Below, in pieces: positions 20,545 through 29,982 of a DNA stretch of 64,000 nt. The stretch comes from Rhodopirellula halodulae (GTDB lineage Bacteria > Planctomycetota > Planctomycetia > Pirellulales > Pirellulaceae). Each line of letters opens with the position of its first letter. Position 1 is the stretch's first letter. A program made the position numbers and the translations under genes. Location of the stretch: the NCBI RefSeq assembly GCF_020966775.1, contig NZ_JAJKFV010000029.1:1171001-1235000 (forward strand). The letters run 5' to 3'. The notes below the pieces were generated by a model that saw only the letters and a program-made list of their open reading frames with translations, ran no database searches and was not told the origin of the DNA.

Positions 20545-21678
20545 TCAGGTGAGCGAAGGACGAGCTTCGCTGGTTCCGATCGATTCCTCGTGATCGACCA
20601 AGAACCGTTCGGCATCCAGTGCTGCCATGCACCCGGTGCCGGCGGAGGTGATCGCTTGGCGATAGTAATCATCGGCCACGTCACCCGCGGCAAAGACGCC
20701 GGCGACCGAGGTGTTCGTGCGGAAGGCCTTTTTCCATTGGATGTAGCCTTCGCTGTTCATCTCGACGGCACCGTCCAGGAACGCCGTGTTGGGCGTGTGA
20801 CCGATGGCGACGAACATACCACCGACTTTCAGTTCGCTTATCGATCCATCCACGGTGTTCTTGATCTTCAAAGCGTTGACCAGTTTCTCGTCACCGAGAA
20901 CTTCTTCGACCACCGTGTTCCAGAGGATCTTGATGTTCGGGTGATTCAGCGCGCGGTCTTGCATGACTTTGCTGGCACGCATTTCGTCGCGACGAACGAG
21001 CAAGTAGATCGTGTCCGCACCCTTGAGATTGGCCAGGTAGGTGGCTTCTTCGACCGCTGAGTCACCACCGCCGACCACTGCCAACGGTTTGCTGCGATAG
21101 ACGGGAAGTGCTCCGTCGCAAACAGCACAGGCACTGACACCTTTGTTCTTGTACAGCTCTTCGCTGGGAAGACCAAGGTAGTTGGCTCGGGCGCCGGTGG
21201 CGATGATTACGGTGTGAGCCTGGATTGGTTCACCCGAAGCTGGGTACAGCGTGTGAGGTGGTCCCGAGAAATCGACCCGCTCGATGTCGTCGCCGATGAC
21301 GCGGGTGCCGAAGTTCAGGGCTTGTTGCTTCATCAGTTCCATCAACTCCACGCCTTGCACGGCGTAGTGAGGCTGGCCCTCTTTTTCGTGTCCTTCGGGA
21401 ACCATGGGCAGGTTCCAGTGGCGGTCCTTGTCGACGGCGGACTCAACAAACGCACGAATGTTCCCGGCGGGAAATCCCGCGAAGTTTTCGATTTCGGTGG
21501 TGTAAGCGAGTTGGCCCAGTGGGATCATTTCGGGCTTCACCGTTCCCTCGAACAAGACTGGATCCAAGTTGGCACGAGCTGCATAGATTGCGGCTGACCA
21601 ACCGGCCGGGCCACTGCCGATGATCACTGTCTTTTCGATTTTAGGCTGGGCGTTTCCGTTGCTTGAAGCAGAGCTCAT
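20545..21678 (-). CDS. trxB: Thioredoxin reductase
   Basis: NADPH-dependent FAD flavoenzyme that reduces thioredoxin in the cytoplasm. FAD-binding GSGPAG is at residues 21-26, the redox-active pair is CAVC (Cys184/Cys187, followed by DG), and NADPH-binding is [10 protein letters not shown] (residues 203-). The C-terminus has [16 protein letters not shown]. At 377 residues it is longer than the usual 310-330: an extension of about ten residues precedes the FAD motif and a loop around residues 83-108 is extended. The frame stays open far upstream, but ATG at 21678 is chosen because the Rossmann fold begins shortly after. Divergent from cstA. Confidence 0.97.
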   Translation of the reverse strand: MSSASSNGNAQPKIEKTVIIGSGPAGWSAAIYAARANLDPVLFEGTVKPEMIPLGQLAYTTEIENFAGFPAGNIRAFVESAVDKDRHWNLPMVPEGHEKEGQPHYAVQGVELMELMKQQALNFGTRVIGDDIERVDFSGPPHTLYPASGEPIQAHTVIIATGARANYLGLPSEELYKNKGVSACAVCDGALPVYRSKPLAVVGGGDSAVEEATYLANLKGADTIYLLVRRDEMRASKVMQDRALNHPNIKILWNTVVEEVLGDEKLVNALKIKNTVDGSISELKVGGMFVAIGHTPNTAFLDGAVEMNSEGYIQWKKAFRTNTSVAGVFAAGDVADDYYRQAITSAGTGCMAALDAERFLVDHEESIGTSEARPSLT

Positions 21679-22044
21679 GATTCTGTCTTGATGAGGAAGT
21701 GGTCGCGAATGCGAAATGATCACGATTGGGCCAGCGGCATCGTTCGGAGCCCACTGTTTTCGCGTATTATAGGGGCCCAGCGGGAATCGACGACCGGCCG
21801 ACGGTTGGAAATCCGCTCGGCGTGATCCGGCACGGCGGATTGCTTGTTTGCGATGACAAATTGTCAGCTTTGACGTCAAGAAAATGGTCGCAGCAGCTAT
21901 TGTTCCGCCCTGGCGATTGGATTGGTTGCGAAGCTTGTTTTCGACCCGATCGCGACGCTGCAACCGTCCTTGCTGGGCTTTCGCAGTCCCCGCCCTGCCC
22001 TTCCCTCCCCACATTCGACGCTGCCGCTCGGCAGACCCATCCGT
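21679..22044. promoter_or_regulatory. Divergent trxB/cstA regulatory region
   Basis: 366 bases between the start codons of trxB (minus) and cstA (plus). Frames run through it on both strands but have no family sequence, so it is taken as regulatory. No operator recognised. Confidence 0.45.
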
Positions 22045-23955
22045 ATGAGCACCTTTGCCATTGCCCTTGCATCGATGATCGCGTTCATCGTTGCTTACCA
22101 CACTTACGGTCGTTATCTCGCGACCAAGCTATTCCGACTGCGTCCGGACGAGACGATGCCGAGCGTGGCGCAGCGTGATGATGTGGACTTTGTGCCCACC
22201 GATCGATCCATCGTTTTCGGCCATCACTTCACCAGCATCGCGGGAACGGGGCCGATTGTGGGGCCGGCGCTGGCTGTTTTTTGGGGGTGGTTGCCGGCGT
22301 TGTTATGGGTCGTGTTCGGTTCCATCCTGGTTGGCGGAGTCCATGATTTGGCGGCATTGGTCATTTCGATCCGCAACCGGGGTGAGTCGATTGGTCAGGC
22401 TGCCGGCCGGCTGATTTCACCGCGCACGAAGGTCTTATTCCTGATCGTGTTGGCGATGGCGTTGTCGATTGTCTTGGCCGTGTTTGGGTTAGTGATCGCC
22501 AACATCTTCAAACTGTATCCCGAGTCGGTGCTCTCGGTTTGGACCGCGATGCCGGTGGCGGCCTTGATCGGTTGGTTGGTCATTCGCCGCGGCGGCAATT
22601 TGGTGCTGCCCTGTTTGATGGGCTTGGCCATTTTGTATTTGACGGTTTACCTGGGGACGACCGCTTTGCCGCTGGATTTGGCGAAGGTCTTGCCTGCGGA
22701 CGCGGTGTACGCGACTCCGGTGGTGGTGTGGACGATCTTCCTGTTGATTTACGCGTTCTTCGCTTCCGTGTTGCCGGTTTGGTTGTTGCTACAACCGCGG
22801 GATTTTTTGAACAGTTTGCAATTGGCGGTGGCCTTGGTGCTGTTGGTCGCCGGTTTGGCGATCGCTTCCTTCAGCGGCCAAGCGGATTTGATGACCGCGG
22901 CTCCGGCGATTGCGAAGCAGGTGCCCGCGGACGCACCACCGATGTTGCCGTTCTTGTTCATCACGATCGCATGTGGAGCGTGCAGCGGTTTTCATTGTTT
23001 GGTCAGCAGCGGCACAACGAGCAAGCAGCTCAAGAATGCTCGTGACGCGCAGATGATCGGCTATGGATCGATGCTGGGCGAAGGCATGTTGGCGGTGTTG
23101 GTGATTCTGGCCTGCTGTGCAGGCGTCGGCATGGGGCGTTTGACCCGAGACACGTCCTCCGGGGCGATTGAGATCACGCGTCAGGAGCCGGTGGCGGTGG
23201 CGGATGTGTCGGCGGAGGAAGCTGCCTTGGATGGATCGGCCGCTTGGCGATCGTACTATCGAACTGGATTGCCGACCGGCGAAGCAACCGCTGGGGCGGC
23301 TGCGGCTGCTGGCGGTGGATGGAAAGGCCAAGGCTTGGACAAGAAGCTCGCCGCGTTCATCGATGGCGGTGCGAACTTCATTTCATCGATTGGGGTGCCT
23401 CTTAAATTTGGAGTCGCCATCATGGCGGTGATGGTCGCCTGTTTTGCAGCCACCACCTTGGACACCGCGACTCGGTTGCAACGATACGTTCTGAGCGAAT
23501 TAGCCATGGCGGCTGGGTGGAAAACTGGTGCGAACAAGTACGTCGCCACCACCATCGCGGTGGGCATTGGGATGGCGATTGCTGTATTTGCGGGCGACAG
23601 TCCCGGCAAAGGCGGGTTGATGTTGTGGCCGTTGTTCGGTGCGACCAACCAGTTGCTGGCTGGATTGGCTTTGATGGTCGCGGTGTTTTATTTGGCTCGA
23701 AGAAGCCGTCCCATTGCGGCGATTGCGATTCCAACCGGCATGATGTTGCTGTTGCCGGCATGGGCGATGGTGTTTGACTTGGTCAACAATTGGTGGCCCA
23801 ATCGTGACTACGTCTTGATCGTTTTCGGAACCATCGTGCTGACCATCCAGGCTTGGATGGTGATCGAGGCTTGCCTATTGTGGCGTCACTTGCCTGACGA
23901 TTTGAAGCAGGCCGGATCCGAAACCGATGCGGTTGATCCCATCGCCGCCGGGTGA
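22045..23955 (+). CDS. cstA: Carbon starvation protein CstA family (pyruvate/peptide transporter)
   Basis: Integral membrane transporter of 636 residues with about 16 predicted helices. Hallmark CstA sequences: [56 protein letters not shown] and [14 protein letters not shown]. Family members import peptides or pyruvate and are induced under nutrient stress in other bacteria. A non-membrane insertion of about 60 residues ([16 protein letters not shown] to GWKGQG, residues about 370-430) is rich in Ala and Gly and lies between helices. The frame opens earlier, but ATG at 22045 starts the first helix ([20 protein letters not shown]). Not co-transcribed with pst. Confidence 0.95.
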   Translation: MSTFAIALASMIAFIVAYHTYGRYLATKLFRLRPDETMPSVAQRDDVDFVPTDRSIVFGHHFTSIAGTGPIVGPALAVFWGWLPALLWVVFGSILVGGVHDLAALVISIRNRGESIGQAAGRLISPRTKVLFLIVLAMALSIVLAVFGLVIANIFKLYPESVLSVWTAMPVAALIGWLVIRRGGNLVLPCLMGLAILYLTVYLGTTALPLDLAKVLPADAVYATPVVVWTIFLLIYAFFASVLPVWLLLQPRDFLNSLQLAVALVLLVAGLAIASFSGQADLMTAAPAIAKQVPADAPPMLPFLFITIACGACSGFHCLVSSGTTSKQLKNARDAQMIGYGSMLGEGMLAVLVILACCAGVGMGRLTRDTSSGAIEITRQEPVAVADVSAEEAALDGSAAWRSYYRTGLPTGEATAGAAAAAGGGWKGQGLDKKLAAFIDGGANFISSIGVPLKFGVAIMAVMVACFAATTLDTATRLQRYVLSELAMAAGWKTGANKYVATTIAVGIGMAIAVFAGDSPGKGGLMLWPLFGATNQLLAGLALMVAVFYLARRSRPIAAIAIPTGMMLLLPAWAMVFDLVNNWWPNRDYVLIVFGTIVLTIQAWMVIEACLLWRHLPDDLKQAGSETDAVDPIAAG

Positions 23956-24358
23956 TGGTCTGGTTGAAATCGCTTCGGAATCGGCAACCGTTCAGCCCGT
24001 TTGCTGACTTCGCAAACGCTCTCGGCGACTGTTCATTCGGGGGGATTGGGGCATTCGAATCGGTCAGGGGTCCTGTCCCAGTCACCGTCGGTCGATTTCT
24101 TCATAATATCTTCAATCGTCATTTTCAGCCGTCAGTGGGTGTTTTTGGCTGACAAGGGGGCTTTGGGACTGCAAAAACCGGGGTTTTAGGTGGTGATGCC
24201 CGCTGGTGAGAGGCCGCTTGGGGTCCGTTTGTGAAGATGGTGGAGAGGACTACAATTCGTCCGCTCAGGCATCTTACAGGCTCCGCGTTGAGCACTGTGG
24301 AAACGCCGCAAAACACACCCATTCATCCTGTCGTCCCCAACATTCAGGCGATCCGAAA
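23956..24358 (+). promoter_or_regulatory. pst promoter region, with Pho-box-like repeats
   Basis: 403 bases before pstS. At 24099-24116 lie two CTTCA-type half-sites 11 bases apart (CTTCATAATAT CTTCAAT), the spacing and AT-rich linker of PhoB boxes. The position, about 245 bases from the start codon, is far for a core promoter but possible. Tentative. Confidence 0.4.
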
Positions 24359-25417
24359 ATGAAGTTCACCTCCTTTGCCTTGACCTGTGCGATCGCATTG
24401 GTCGCCGTGTCCACCGGATGCGACAAATCCTCAACCACGACCGACGGTGGAGCTGATTCTGCAGCACCCGTCGCTGAATCAACCTTGGTCGGTACGATCA
24501 AGATCGACGGCAGCAGCACCGTTCAGCCAATTAGCAACGCCATCCGCGAAGGCTTCATCCAAGAACACCCCAACGTTGATATCAACGTCAGCGGCAACGG
24601 AACCGGAAACGGGTTCAAGAGCTTCTACGACAAGGGCACCGACATCTCCGACGCTTCGCGTCCAATCAAAGCGGGCGAATTCGAAAAGTGCAAAGAGAAC
24701 GGCGTTGAGTTCGTCGAATTGCCAGTCGCTTATGACGGTTTGACGATTGTGGTGAACCCGCAAAACGACTGGGTCAAAGAACTGACCGTTGACCAACTGA
24801 AGTCCATGTTCGTCGGCGACGACGCCGTGAAGAACTGGAGTGACGTGGATCCAAGCTGGCCAGAAGAAGCCATTCAAATCTACGCTCCTGGTACCGGATC
24901 GGGAACCTATGACTACTTCCATGAAGTGTTGGCGAAGAAGTCCGGCAAAGAACTTCGTGGCGACATGAACCTGAACGAAGACGACAACATTCTGGTCAAA
25001 GGTGTTGCGGACAACAAATTCTCGATCGGTTTCTTCGGCGTGGCTTACTACGCTGAGAACAAAGACAAGCTGCGTGCGGTTCCTATCGTGAACCCCAAAG
25101 ACGAAACCGCTTACGAGCCAACGACCGAAAACATCGCTTCGAACAAGTACGCTCCTTTCAGCCGTCCCTTGTTCATCTACGTGAATACCGAGTCGTTGAA
25201 CCGTGCCGAAGTTCAAACCTTCGTTCAGTACTTCTTGGCCAACACGCCTGAAGTCAGCGAAAAAGTGGGCTATGTTCGTTTGCCAGAAAGCGTGATGGCC
25301 AAAGCTCAATCGAACTTGGACGCCGTCAGCGTTGGAACCCACTTCGTCGACGAATCGGGCGAAGGACGCAGCGGTGCTCTGACGGACCTTTACAAAGACG
25401 AAAATCTCGTCAAGTAA
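24359..25417 (+). CDS. pstS: Phosphate ABC transporter, phosphate-binding lipoprotein PstS
   Basis: 352-residue periplasmic or membrane-anchored phosphate-binding protein. Lipoprotein signal ends VSTGC; the mature protein begins after a Thr/Ala-rich linker. PBP-like family signatures: IKIDGSSTVQPISNAI (phosphate-binding SSxV loop), GTGNGFKSFYDKGTDISDASRP, TIVVNPQNDW, YAPGTGSGTYDYF. ATG at 24359 starts the signal peptide; the longer frame upstream (from 24206) is non-coding. A two-hairpin attenuator follows, separating it from pstC. Confidence 0.97.
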   Translation: MKFTSFALTCAIALVAVSTGCDKSSTTTDGGADSAAPVAESTLVGTIKIDGSSTVQPISNAIREGFIQEHPNVDINVSGNGTGNGFKSFYDKGTDISDASRPIKAGEFEKCKENGVEFVELPVAYDGLTIVVNPQNDWVKELTVDQLKSMFVGDDAVKNWSDVDPSWPEEAIQIYAPGTGSGTYDYFHEVLAKKSGKELRGDMNLNEDDNILVKGVADNKFSIGFFGVAYYAENKDKLRAVPIVNPKDETAYEPTTENIASNKYAPFSRPLFIYVNTESLNRAEVQTFVQYFLANTPEVSEKVGYVRLPESVMAKAQSNLDAVSVGTHFVDESGEGRSGALTDLYKDENLVK

Positions 25418-25427
25418 GGAACCAAAG

Positions 25428-25466
25428 AAAGGACGGTCAGGTGGTTGTTTGGCCTGACCATCCTTT
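25428..25466 (+). other. Long hairpin after pstS
   Basis: Fourteen-base arms (AAAGGACGGTCAGG / CCTGACCATCCTTT, one mismatch) with an 11-base loop, starting 10 bases after the pstS stop. No T run follows directly, so it may protect the pstS transcript end. Confidence 0.75.
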
Positions 25467-25475
25467 GATTCTCTC

Positions 25476-25507
25476 GTCGCCCGACCGTGGGCGGCGACTG
25501 CTTTTTT
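25476..25507 (+). terminator. Attenuator/terminator between pstS and pstC
   Basis: Stem GTCGCC/GGCGAC with an 11-base loop, then TGC and six T (25502-25507). It probably lets only part of transcription enter pstC, consistent with higher pstS expression. Confidence 0.7.
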
Positions 25508-25588
25508 CCAGGCCAGTCGTTTCACGGATCGGGCGGAGTTGATTCCGCCCTCCGAGCGATCTCTTCACGGCCAAAAAGGACAGTTGTT

Positions 25589-26536
25589 TTGAATCGTCCA
25601 ACAGCCCTCGTCAATAAGAAGTTTCGCTCCACGGGCATTGGTGTGGTGCAAGAGAAAGCCATGGTGGTTTTGCTTGCGGTCTGCGCCTTGATGACCATTG
25701 GAATCACGCTGGGCATCATCGTGATGTTGATCAGCGAAAGTTGGAGCTTCTTCCAGAGCAAGTACGTATCGCTAGGCAGTTTTCTGACCGGTACTGAATG
25801 GACGGCTCTGCAAAGCAAAGACATCGAGAAAGCACAATTCGGGATCTGGCCACTGCTGTCCGGAACTTTGCGGGTGACCATGATTGCGATGCTGATTGCA
25901 TTGCCATGTGGTCTGGTCACCGCGATCTATCTGTCGGAATTCGCATCCAATCGTGTTCGAGCAATCTTGAAGCCAACTCTTGAGGTCATTGCGGGAATAC
26001 CGACGGTGGTCTTGGGGTACTTTGCGGTGTTGGTCGTCAGTCCCTCACTGCAATTTCTCTCCGGCGGTGGATTTGACACGTTCAACGCGACCAGTGCCGG
26101 AATCGCGGTCGGCATCCTCTGTTTACCGATGGTTTGCAGTTTGTCAGAAGATGCATTGCACGCTGTTCCGCGAGCCCTCCGTGAGGGTGCCTACGGGCTT
26201 GGCTGCACTCCATTTGAAACTTCGATCAAAGTGGTTGTTCCTGCCGCACTGTCGGGAATCATCTCCGCATTCTTGCTGGCGTTCAGCCGAGCGATTGGCG
26301 AGACGATGGTGGTCGCGTTGGCAGCGGGAACGCGAGCAACCTTCACCGCGGATCCACGTCAACAATCACAGACGATGACCGGGTTCATCGTTGAGATGAT
26401 CAAGAGCGAAAACGAATACGGGACGGTCCAGTATTTCAGTCTGTACGCCGTTGCGGTCACGCTGTTTGTGATCACCTTCGGGATGACCTTGGTTGGGCAA
26501 TTGATTCGTCGTCGCTACCAAGAAGTTTATTCCTGA
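25589..26536 (+). CDS. pstC: Phosphate ABC transporter permease PstC
   Basis: 315 residues, six predicted helices, inner-membrane channel subunit. Family sequences: GIWPLLSGTLRVTMIAMLIALP, YLSEFASNRVRAILKPTLEVIAGIPTVVLGYFAV, ALREGAYGLGCTPFETSIKVVVPAALSGI (EAA-type loop contacting PstB) and AFSRAIGETMVVALAAG. A TTG start at 25589 is preferred: AAGGA lies 8 bases upstream, and no ATG precedes the conserved region suitably. The longer frame from 25487 would run through the attenuator. Confidence 0.93.
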   Translation: MNRPTALVNKKFRSTGIGVVQEKAMVVLLAVCALMTIGITLGIIVMLISESWSFFQSKYVSLGSFLTGTEWTALQSKDIEKAQFGIWPLLSGTLRVTMIAMLIALPCGLVTAIYLSEFASNRVRAILKPTLEVIAGIPTVVLGYFAVLVVSPSLQFLSGGGFDTFNATSAGIAVGILCLPMVCSLSEDALHAVPRALREGAYGLGCTPFETSIKVVVPAALSGIISAFLLAFSRAIGETMVVALAAGTRATFTADPRQQSQTMTGFIVEMIKSENEYGTVQYFSLYAVAVTLFVITFGMTLVGQLIRRRYQEVYS

Positions 26537-26573
26537 GCTTTTCATCGCCCTCTTCTCACTCAACCAACATTTT

Positions 26574-27842
26574 ATGGCGACTGTTTCAAGCACACCGGTC
26601 GACGGCGGGAACTCACCTCACGGGACTGGGTTTGCCGCGGGCGAGTATTCGGTCACGACCGACAACTCGAAACGACGCAAGCTTTATAGCCGGTTGTTCT
26701 ATTTGCTTTGCGTTTTCATTTCGGCACTCAGTGTCGTGGTGCTGGGTGTGTTGTTGGTTTCGATTGGATGGCAGGGACATTCTCGCCTGACGTCGGATCT
26801 GCTGCAGAATTCTCACAGCGAGTTGAATCCGGATTCCGCCGGCATGTGGCCGTCCATTGTCGGTTCGATCTTCATTTGCGGGATCTGTGCCCTGTCGGCT
26901 CTGCCACTGGGCGTCGGCACGGCGATTTTCTTGGAGGAGTTCAAGCCGACCAGCAAGCCGCTGAAGATGCTTCATAGCTTCATCCAGCTCAATATTTCCA
27001 ACTTGGCTGGCGTTCCTTCGATCGTTTACGGGCTTCTTGGGTTGAGCCTGTTTGTGTTCATGTTCAATGTCTTCGGCCGGATCCAAGTCAACGAATCCAG
27101 CGGGACCGAGCTTTTTGGAGTCAGTCACTACTACCAAGTTCTTTCGTTGGCCGGTGGTGGTCACACTGTCCTGATTCCACAAGACGACGAATCGCAAGCC
27201 ACCATCAGCGTCGACGCACCGATACAAGCCGTCGATCGCGATGGAAAGAAATTCGAATTGGCGATCTGGGATCCCAAGTCCGGCACGCCCAAACCATCTG
27301 ATCCCGAAGTGCGACAGCGTACGGTTCGCAAAGGGCAGGTCGGCGGGGCCTATTCCGAAACTGAGTGGTACTACCTGCGGCTCCCCTTCGGAAAGAGTTT
27401 CCTCGCCGCAGGGTTGACCCTTTCTCTCGTCATCCTGCCAATCGTCATCATCGCGTCTCAAGAAGCTCTTCGTGGTGTGCCACCCAGCCTGCGGGAAGCC
27501 TCTTTCGGCTTGGGGGCGACCAAATGGCAGACCGTTCGAAACGTTTCGCTTCCCGCCGCGTTGCCGGGTATCATGACCGGGGCCATTTTGGCGATGGGGC
27601 GTGCGATTGGCGAAGCTGCACCGATCTTGGTGGTTTTGGGGGCTGCGGTGGCAAAGAACAGCGGTCCGCAAAACTTGATGGATAATGTGGTTACGATGCC
27701 GGTGTTGATTTTTAACTGGGCCGGTCGTCAGCAGGCAGCCTATCAAGAACTCGCCGCAGCGGCGATTATTGTGTTGCTTGCCGTGTTGTTGCTGATGAAT
27801 TCAGTGGCGATTTATCTCCGACAGAAAATGCGAGTGGGTTAA
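26574..27842 (+). CDS. pstA: Phosphate ABC transporter permease PstA, with large insertion
   Basis: 422 residues, against about 290 for typical PstA. Helix 1 is around residues 41-66; the conserved GVGTAIFLEEF and NLAGVPSIVYGLLGLSLFVF (146-162) are followed by an insertion of about 100 residues (168-270) rich in beta-prone and charged residues. The frame then resumes with SFLAAGLTLSLVILPIVIIASQEALRGVP and the EAA-type loop GLGATKWQTVRNVSLPAALPGI. The insertion would lie in a periplasmic loop facing PstS (inference). pstB begins 9 bases after its stop, so translation is likely coupled. Confidence 0.94.
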   Translation: MATVSSTPVDGGNSPHGTGFAAGEYSVTTDNSKRRKLYSRLFYLLCVFISALSVVVLGVLLVSIGWQGHSRLTSDLLQNSHSELNPDSAGMWPSIVGSIFICGICALSALPLGVGTAIFLEEFKPTSKPLKMLHSFIQLNISNLAGVPSIVYGLLGLSLFVFMFNVFGRIQVNESSGTELFGVSHYYQVLSLAGGGHTVLIPQDDESQATISVDAPIQAVDRDGKKFELAIWDPKSGTPKPSDPEVRQRTVRKGQVGGAYSETEWYYLRLPFGKSFLAAGLTLSLVILPIVIIASQEALRGVPPSLREASFGLGATKWQTVRNVSLPAALPGIMTGAILAMGRAIGEAAPILVVLGAAVAKNSGPQNLMDNVVTMPVLIFNWAGRQQAAYQELAAAAIIVLLAVLLLMNSVAIYLRQKMRVG

Positions 27843-27851
27843 CACGGTCCA

Positions 27852-28697
27852 ATGAATGCTCTAAACGCGAATACCTCAACGATGTCTGAAGCTACGCGAT
27901 CGGCGGCACCCGAAACGGCAACCAAACCAGCGGAGGCACCGGAAGAAATCTGCATCCGGATTGCTGACTTCAACGCTTGGTACGGCTCCTTTCAGGCGAT
28001 CCACAATCTGTCGCTGGAAGTTCCGCGGAACAAAGTCACCGCGTTCATTGGTCCCAGTGGTTGCGGGAAAAGCACGCTGCTGCGGTGGATCAACCGGATG
28101 AATGACATTGTTCCGTCGGCGAACAGTCGCGGCACTTTGATGATCGATGATCTGGACGTGTTGGCTCAGTCGACCGATGTGGTGAACCTTCGTCGCCGCG
28201 TTGGGATGGTGTTTCAAAAACCCAACCCGTTTCCAAAGTCGATCTACGAGAACGTTGCGTTCGGCCCACGCTTGCACCTGCACACCTCTCGCCGAGAGTT
28301 GGACGAGTTGGTGGAATGGTCGCTGCAGAAGGCCGCCGTGTGGGATGAAGTCAAAGACCGGCTTCATGCACCAGCGTTGGGACTGTCGGGTGGTCAGCAA
28401 CAGCGATTGTGCATCGCACGTGCCATCGCGGTTGGTCCAGAGGTCCTGTTGATGGATGAGCCTTGTAGTGCTTTGGATCCCGCCAGCACATTGGCGATCG
28501 AGGATTTGATTTACGAGCTGCGTGAGCAGTACACCATCGTGATGGTGACGCACAACATGCAGCAAGCCAGCCGTTGTAGTGATCAGACGGCTTTCTTCTT
28601 CGAAGGAAAGTTGATCGAATCTGGTCCGACGCAGGATGTCTTTACGAAGCCGAAAGAAAAACGAACCGACGATTACGTTCGCGGTCGTTTCGGTTGA
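27852..28697 (+). CDS. pstB: Phosphate ABC transporter ATP-binding protein PstB
   Basis: 281-residue ATPase that powers phosphate uptake. A 35-residue polar N-terminal extension precedes the domain. Walker [10 protein letters not shown] (67-75), Q-loop [23 protein letters not shown] (a PstB-typical stretch), signature [14 protein letters not shown], Walker [14 protein letters not shown] and H-loop VMVTHNM. An alternative start at Met11 cannot be excluded. phoU follows after 109 bases containing a hairpin. Confidence 0.97.
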   Translation: MNALNANTSTMSEATRSAAPETATKPAEAPEEICIRIADFNAWYGSFQAIHNLSLEVPRNKVTAFIGPSGCGKSTLLRWINRMNDIVPSANSRGTLMIDDLDVLAQSTDVVNLRRRVGMVFQKPNPFPKSIYENVAFGPRLHLHTSRRELDELVEWSLQKAAVWDEVKDRLHAPALGLSGGQQQRLCIARAIAVGPEVLLMDEPCSALDPASTLAIEDLIYELREQYTIVMVTHNMQQASRCSDQTAFFFEGKLIESGPTQDVFTKPKEKRTDDYVRGRFG

Positions 28698-28747
28698 TCG
28701 TCACTCTTCGTGACTTGCGTCCGAGAGATTCTGCGATAGGTATTTGA

Positions 28748-28773
28748 GCTTCGTGTCTTTGTGAGCACGAAGC
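28748..28773 (+). other. Hairpin between pstB and phoU
   Basis: Perfect eight-base inverted repeat GCTTCGTG/CACGAAGC with a 10-base loop in the 109-base gap. No T run follows; possible processing or stability element. Confidence 0.55.
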
Positions 28774-28806
28774 ATTGTCTGGATGACGCTTTCCTTGGAA
28801 TGACGC

Positions 28807-29484
28807 ATGAGTAAACACCTCAACCGAGCCGTTCTTGATCTCCGCAGCGACCTGGTGGAGCAGTTCGGCGTTGTGGAACAGATGATCGAGCTTTCGGTTC
28901 GTTCGCTGGTCGAGCGTCGTCCTGATTTCGCCGTGCAGGTGATTGAGACCGATACAAAGGTCGATGAAAAAGATGTCCGCATCGAAGAAGAGTGCCTGAA
29001 GCTCTTGGCACTCTATCAACCGGTCGCAATTGATCTGCGATGGATGGTGTCTGCCGTGAAGCTCAATGGCGAGCTGGAGCGGATGGCCGACTTGGCTTGC
29101 AATATCGCGGAGCGAAGTAAGGCACTGGACCTGTTCCCCCTGTTCAGCGTGCCCAGCGATATCAATCAGATGGTAACCATTGTGTTGGAGATGGTTCGTG
29201 CGGCGTTGGATTCTTTCATCGAACAAGACGCCGAGATGGCTCGCGATGTCATCGCACGGGACGATGAGGTTGACCGTTTGAACGTCGACTTGATTGACGA
29301 GCTGCAGGAGATGATGAAGTCAGAGACTGATTGGGTCGAGCCCGCCGTTCACTGCTTCAGCGCGACGCGTCACCTGGAGCGAATTGCAGACTTGGCCACC
29401 AACGTTGCCGAAGAAACCATCTACATGGTCAGTGGCGACATCATTCGTCACAAGCATCATTTGGAAGAACGGCAGGCTCGCTGA
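28807..29484 (+). CDS. phoU: Phosphate signalling protein PhoU
   Basis: 225 residues in two three-helix-bundle repeats with metal-cluster E/DxxxD-type motifs. Typical sequences: VEQMIELSVRSLVERRPDFAVQVIETDTKVDEKDVRIEEECLKLLAL, where Asp and Glu line the metal site, and a second copy from EMVRAALDSFIEQDAEMARDVIARDDEVDRLN. PhoU damps Pst transport and PhoR/PhoB signalling when phosphate is plentiful. It closes the pst operon. No phoR or phoB lies in the window. Confidence 0.96.
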   Translation: MSKHLNRAVLDLRSDLVEQFGVVEQMIELSVRSLVERRPDFAVQVIETDTKVDEKDVRIEEECLKLLALYQPVAIDLRWMVSAVKLNGELERMADLACNIAERSKALDLFPLFSVPSDINQMVTIVLEMVRAALDSFIEQDAEMARDVIARDDEVDRLNVDLIDELQEMMKSETDWVEPAVHCFSATRHLERIADLATNVAEETIYMVSGDIIRHKHHLEERQAR

Positions 29485-29982
29485 GCAGGTGCCGTAGCGG
29501 AGGTCACCGCCGGGTGGCAAGCAGGGCTGTTGTGTGTGGCAACCGCGAGCATGACCCTAAGAACAGTGCTCTCACGATCAACGCCCCCGCGAAGAATGCC
29601 CCCCGCGAAGAATCCCGGATGATTCGCTCACGGCAGTCAATTCGATCACGCTGCTTTTCGTTCATCTCAGCCAAAACTGACTGCCCAGTTTGGCAAAGCC
29701 GGCGGAACGCGATCCTTTCTCGTGTAAAATGTCTCGCCGCCTGGTTTCCCTCGTAACCATCGGGCGTCGCGAAAGCATGCGTGTTCTCATGCGTGAGAAT
29801 CCTTGCTCGCTGTGTCTGCTTGGTTTCCAGCGGTTGCTGTGCGGACCTAGACAAGCAGAACTCGCGATGATCCATGAGCTGCAACGTCGTTTGGCTGTGC
29901 CGCCGGTGGCGAATATCGGTCAAAACGCAACGTGGTCTCACCATACGTCGCTGATCCCCTTCCTATGATCTGAATTTCAAGC
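29485..29982. other. Intergenic, 498 bp
   Basis: Between phoU and the Gfo/Idh/MocA gene. Short frames (for example 29690-29968 plus, 29504-29944 minus) have no family likeness and poor composition. A short direct repeat CCCCGCGAAGAAT occurs at about 29585 and 29601. Otherwise nothing is recognised; it should hold the promoter of the next gene. Confidence 0.5.

Noticed and set aside
24479-25525. Minus-strand 348-codon frame over pstS
   Set aside because: Shadow of pstS, whose motifs are clear on the plus strand.
29690-29968. 92-codon frame after phoU
   Set aside because: No signal peptide, domain or ribosome-binding site; composition unlike the real neighbours.
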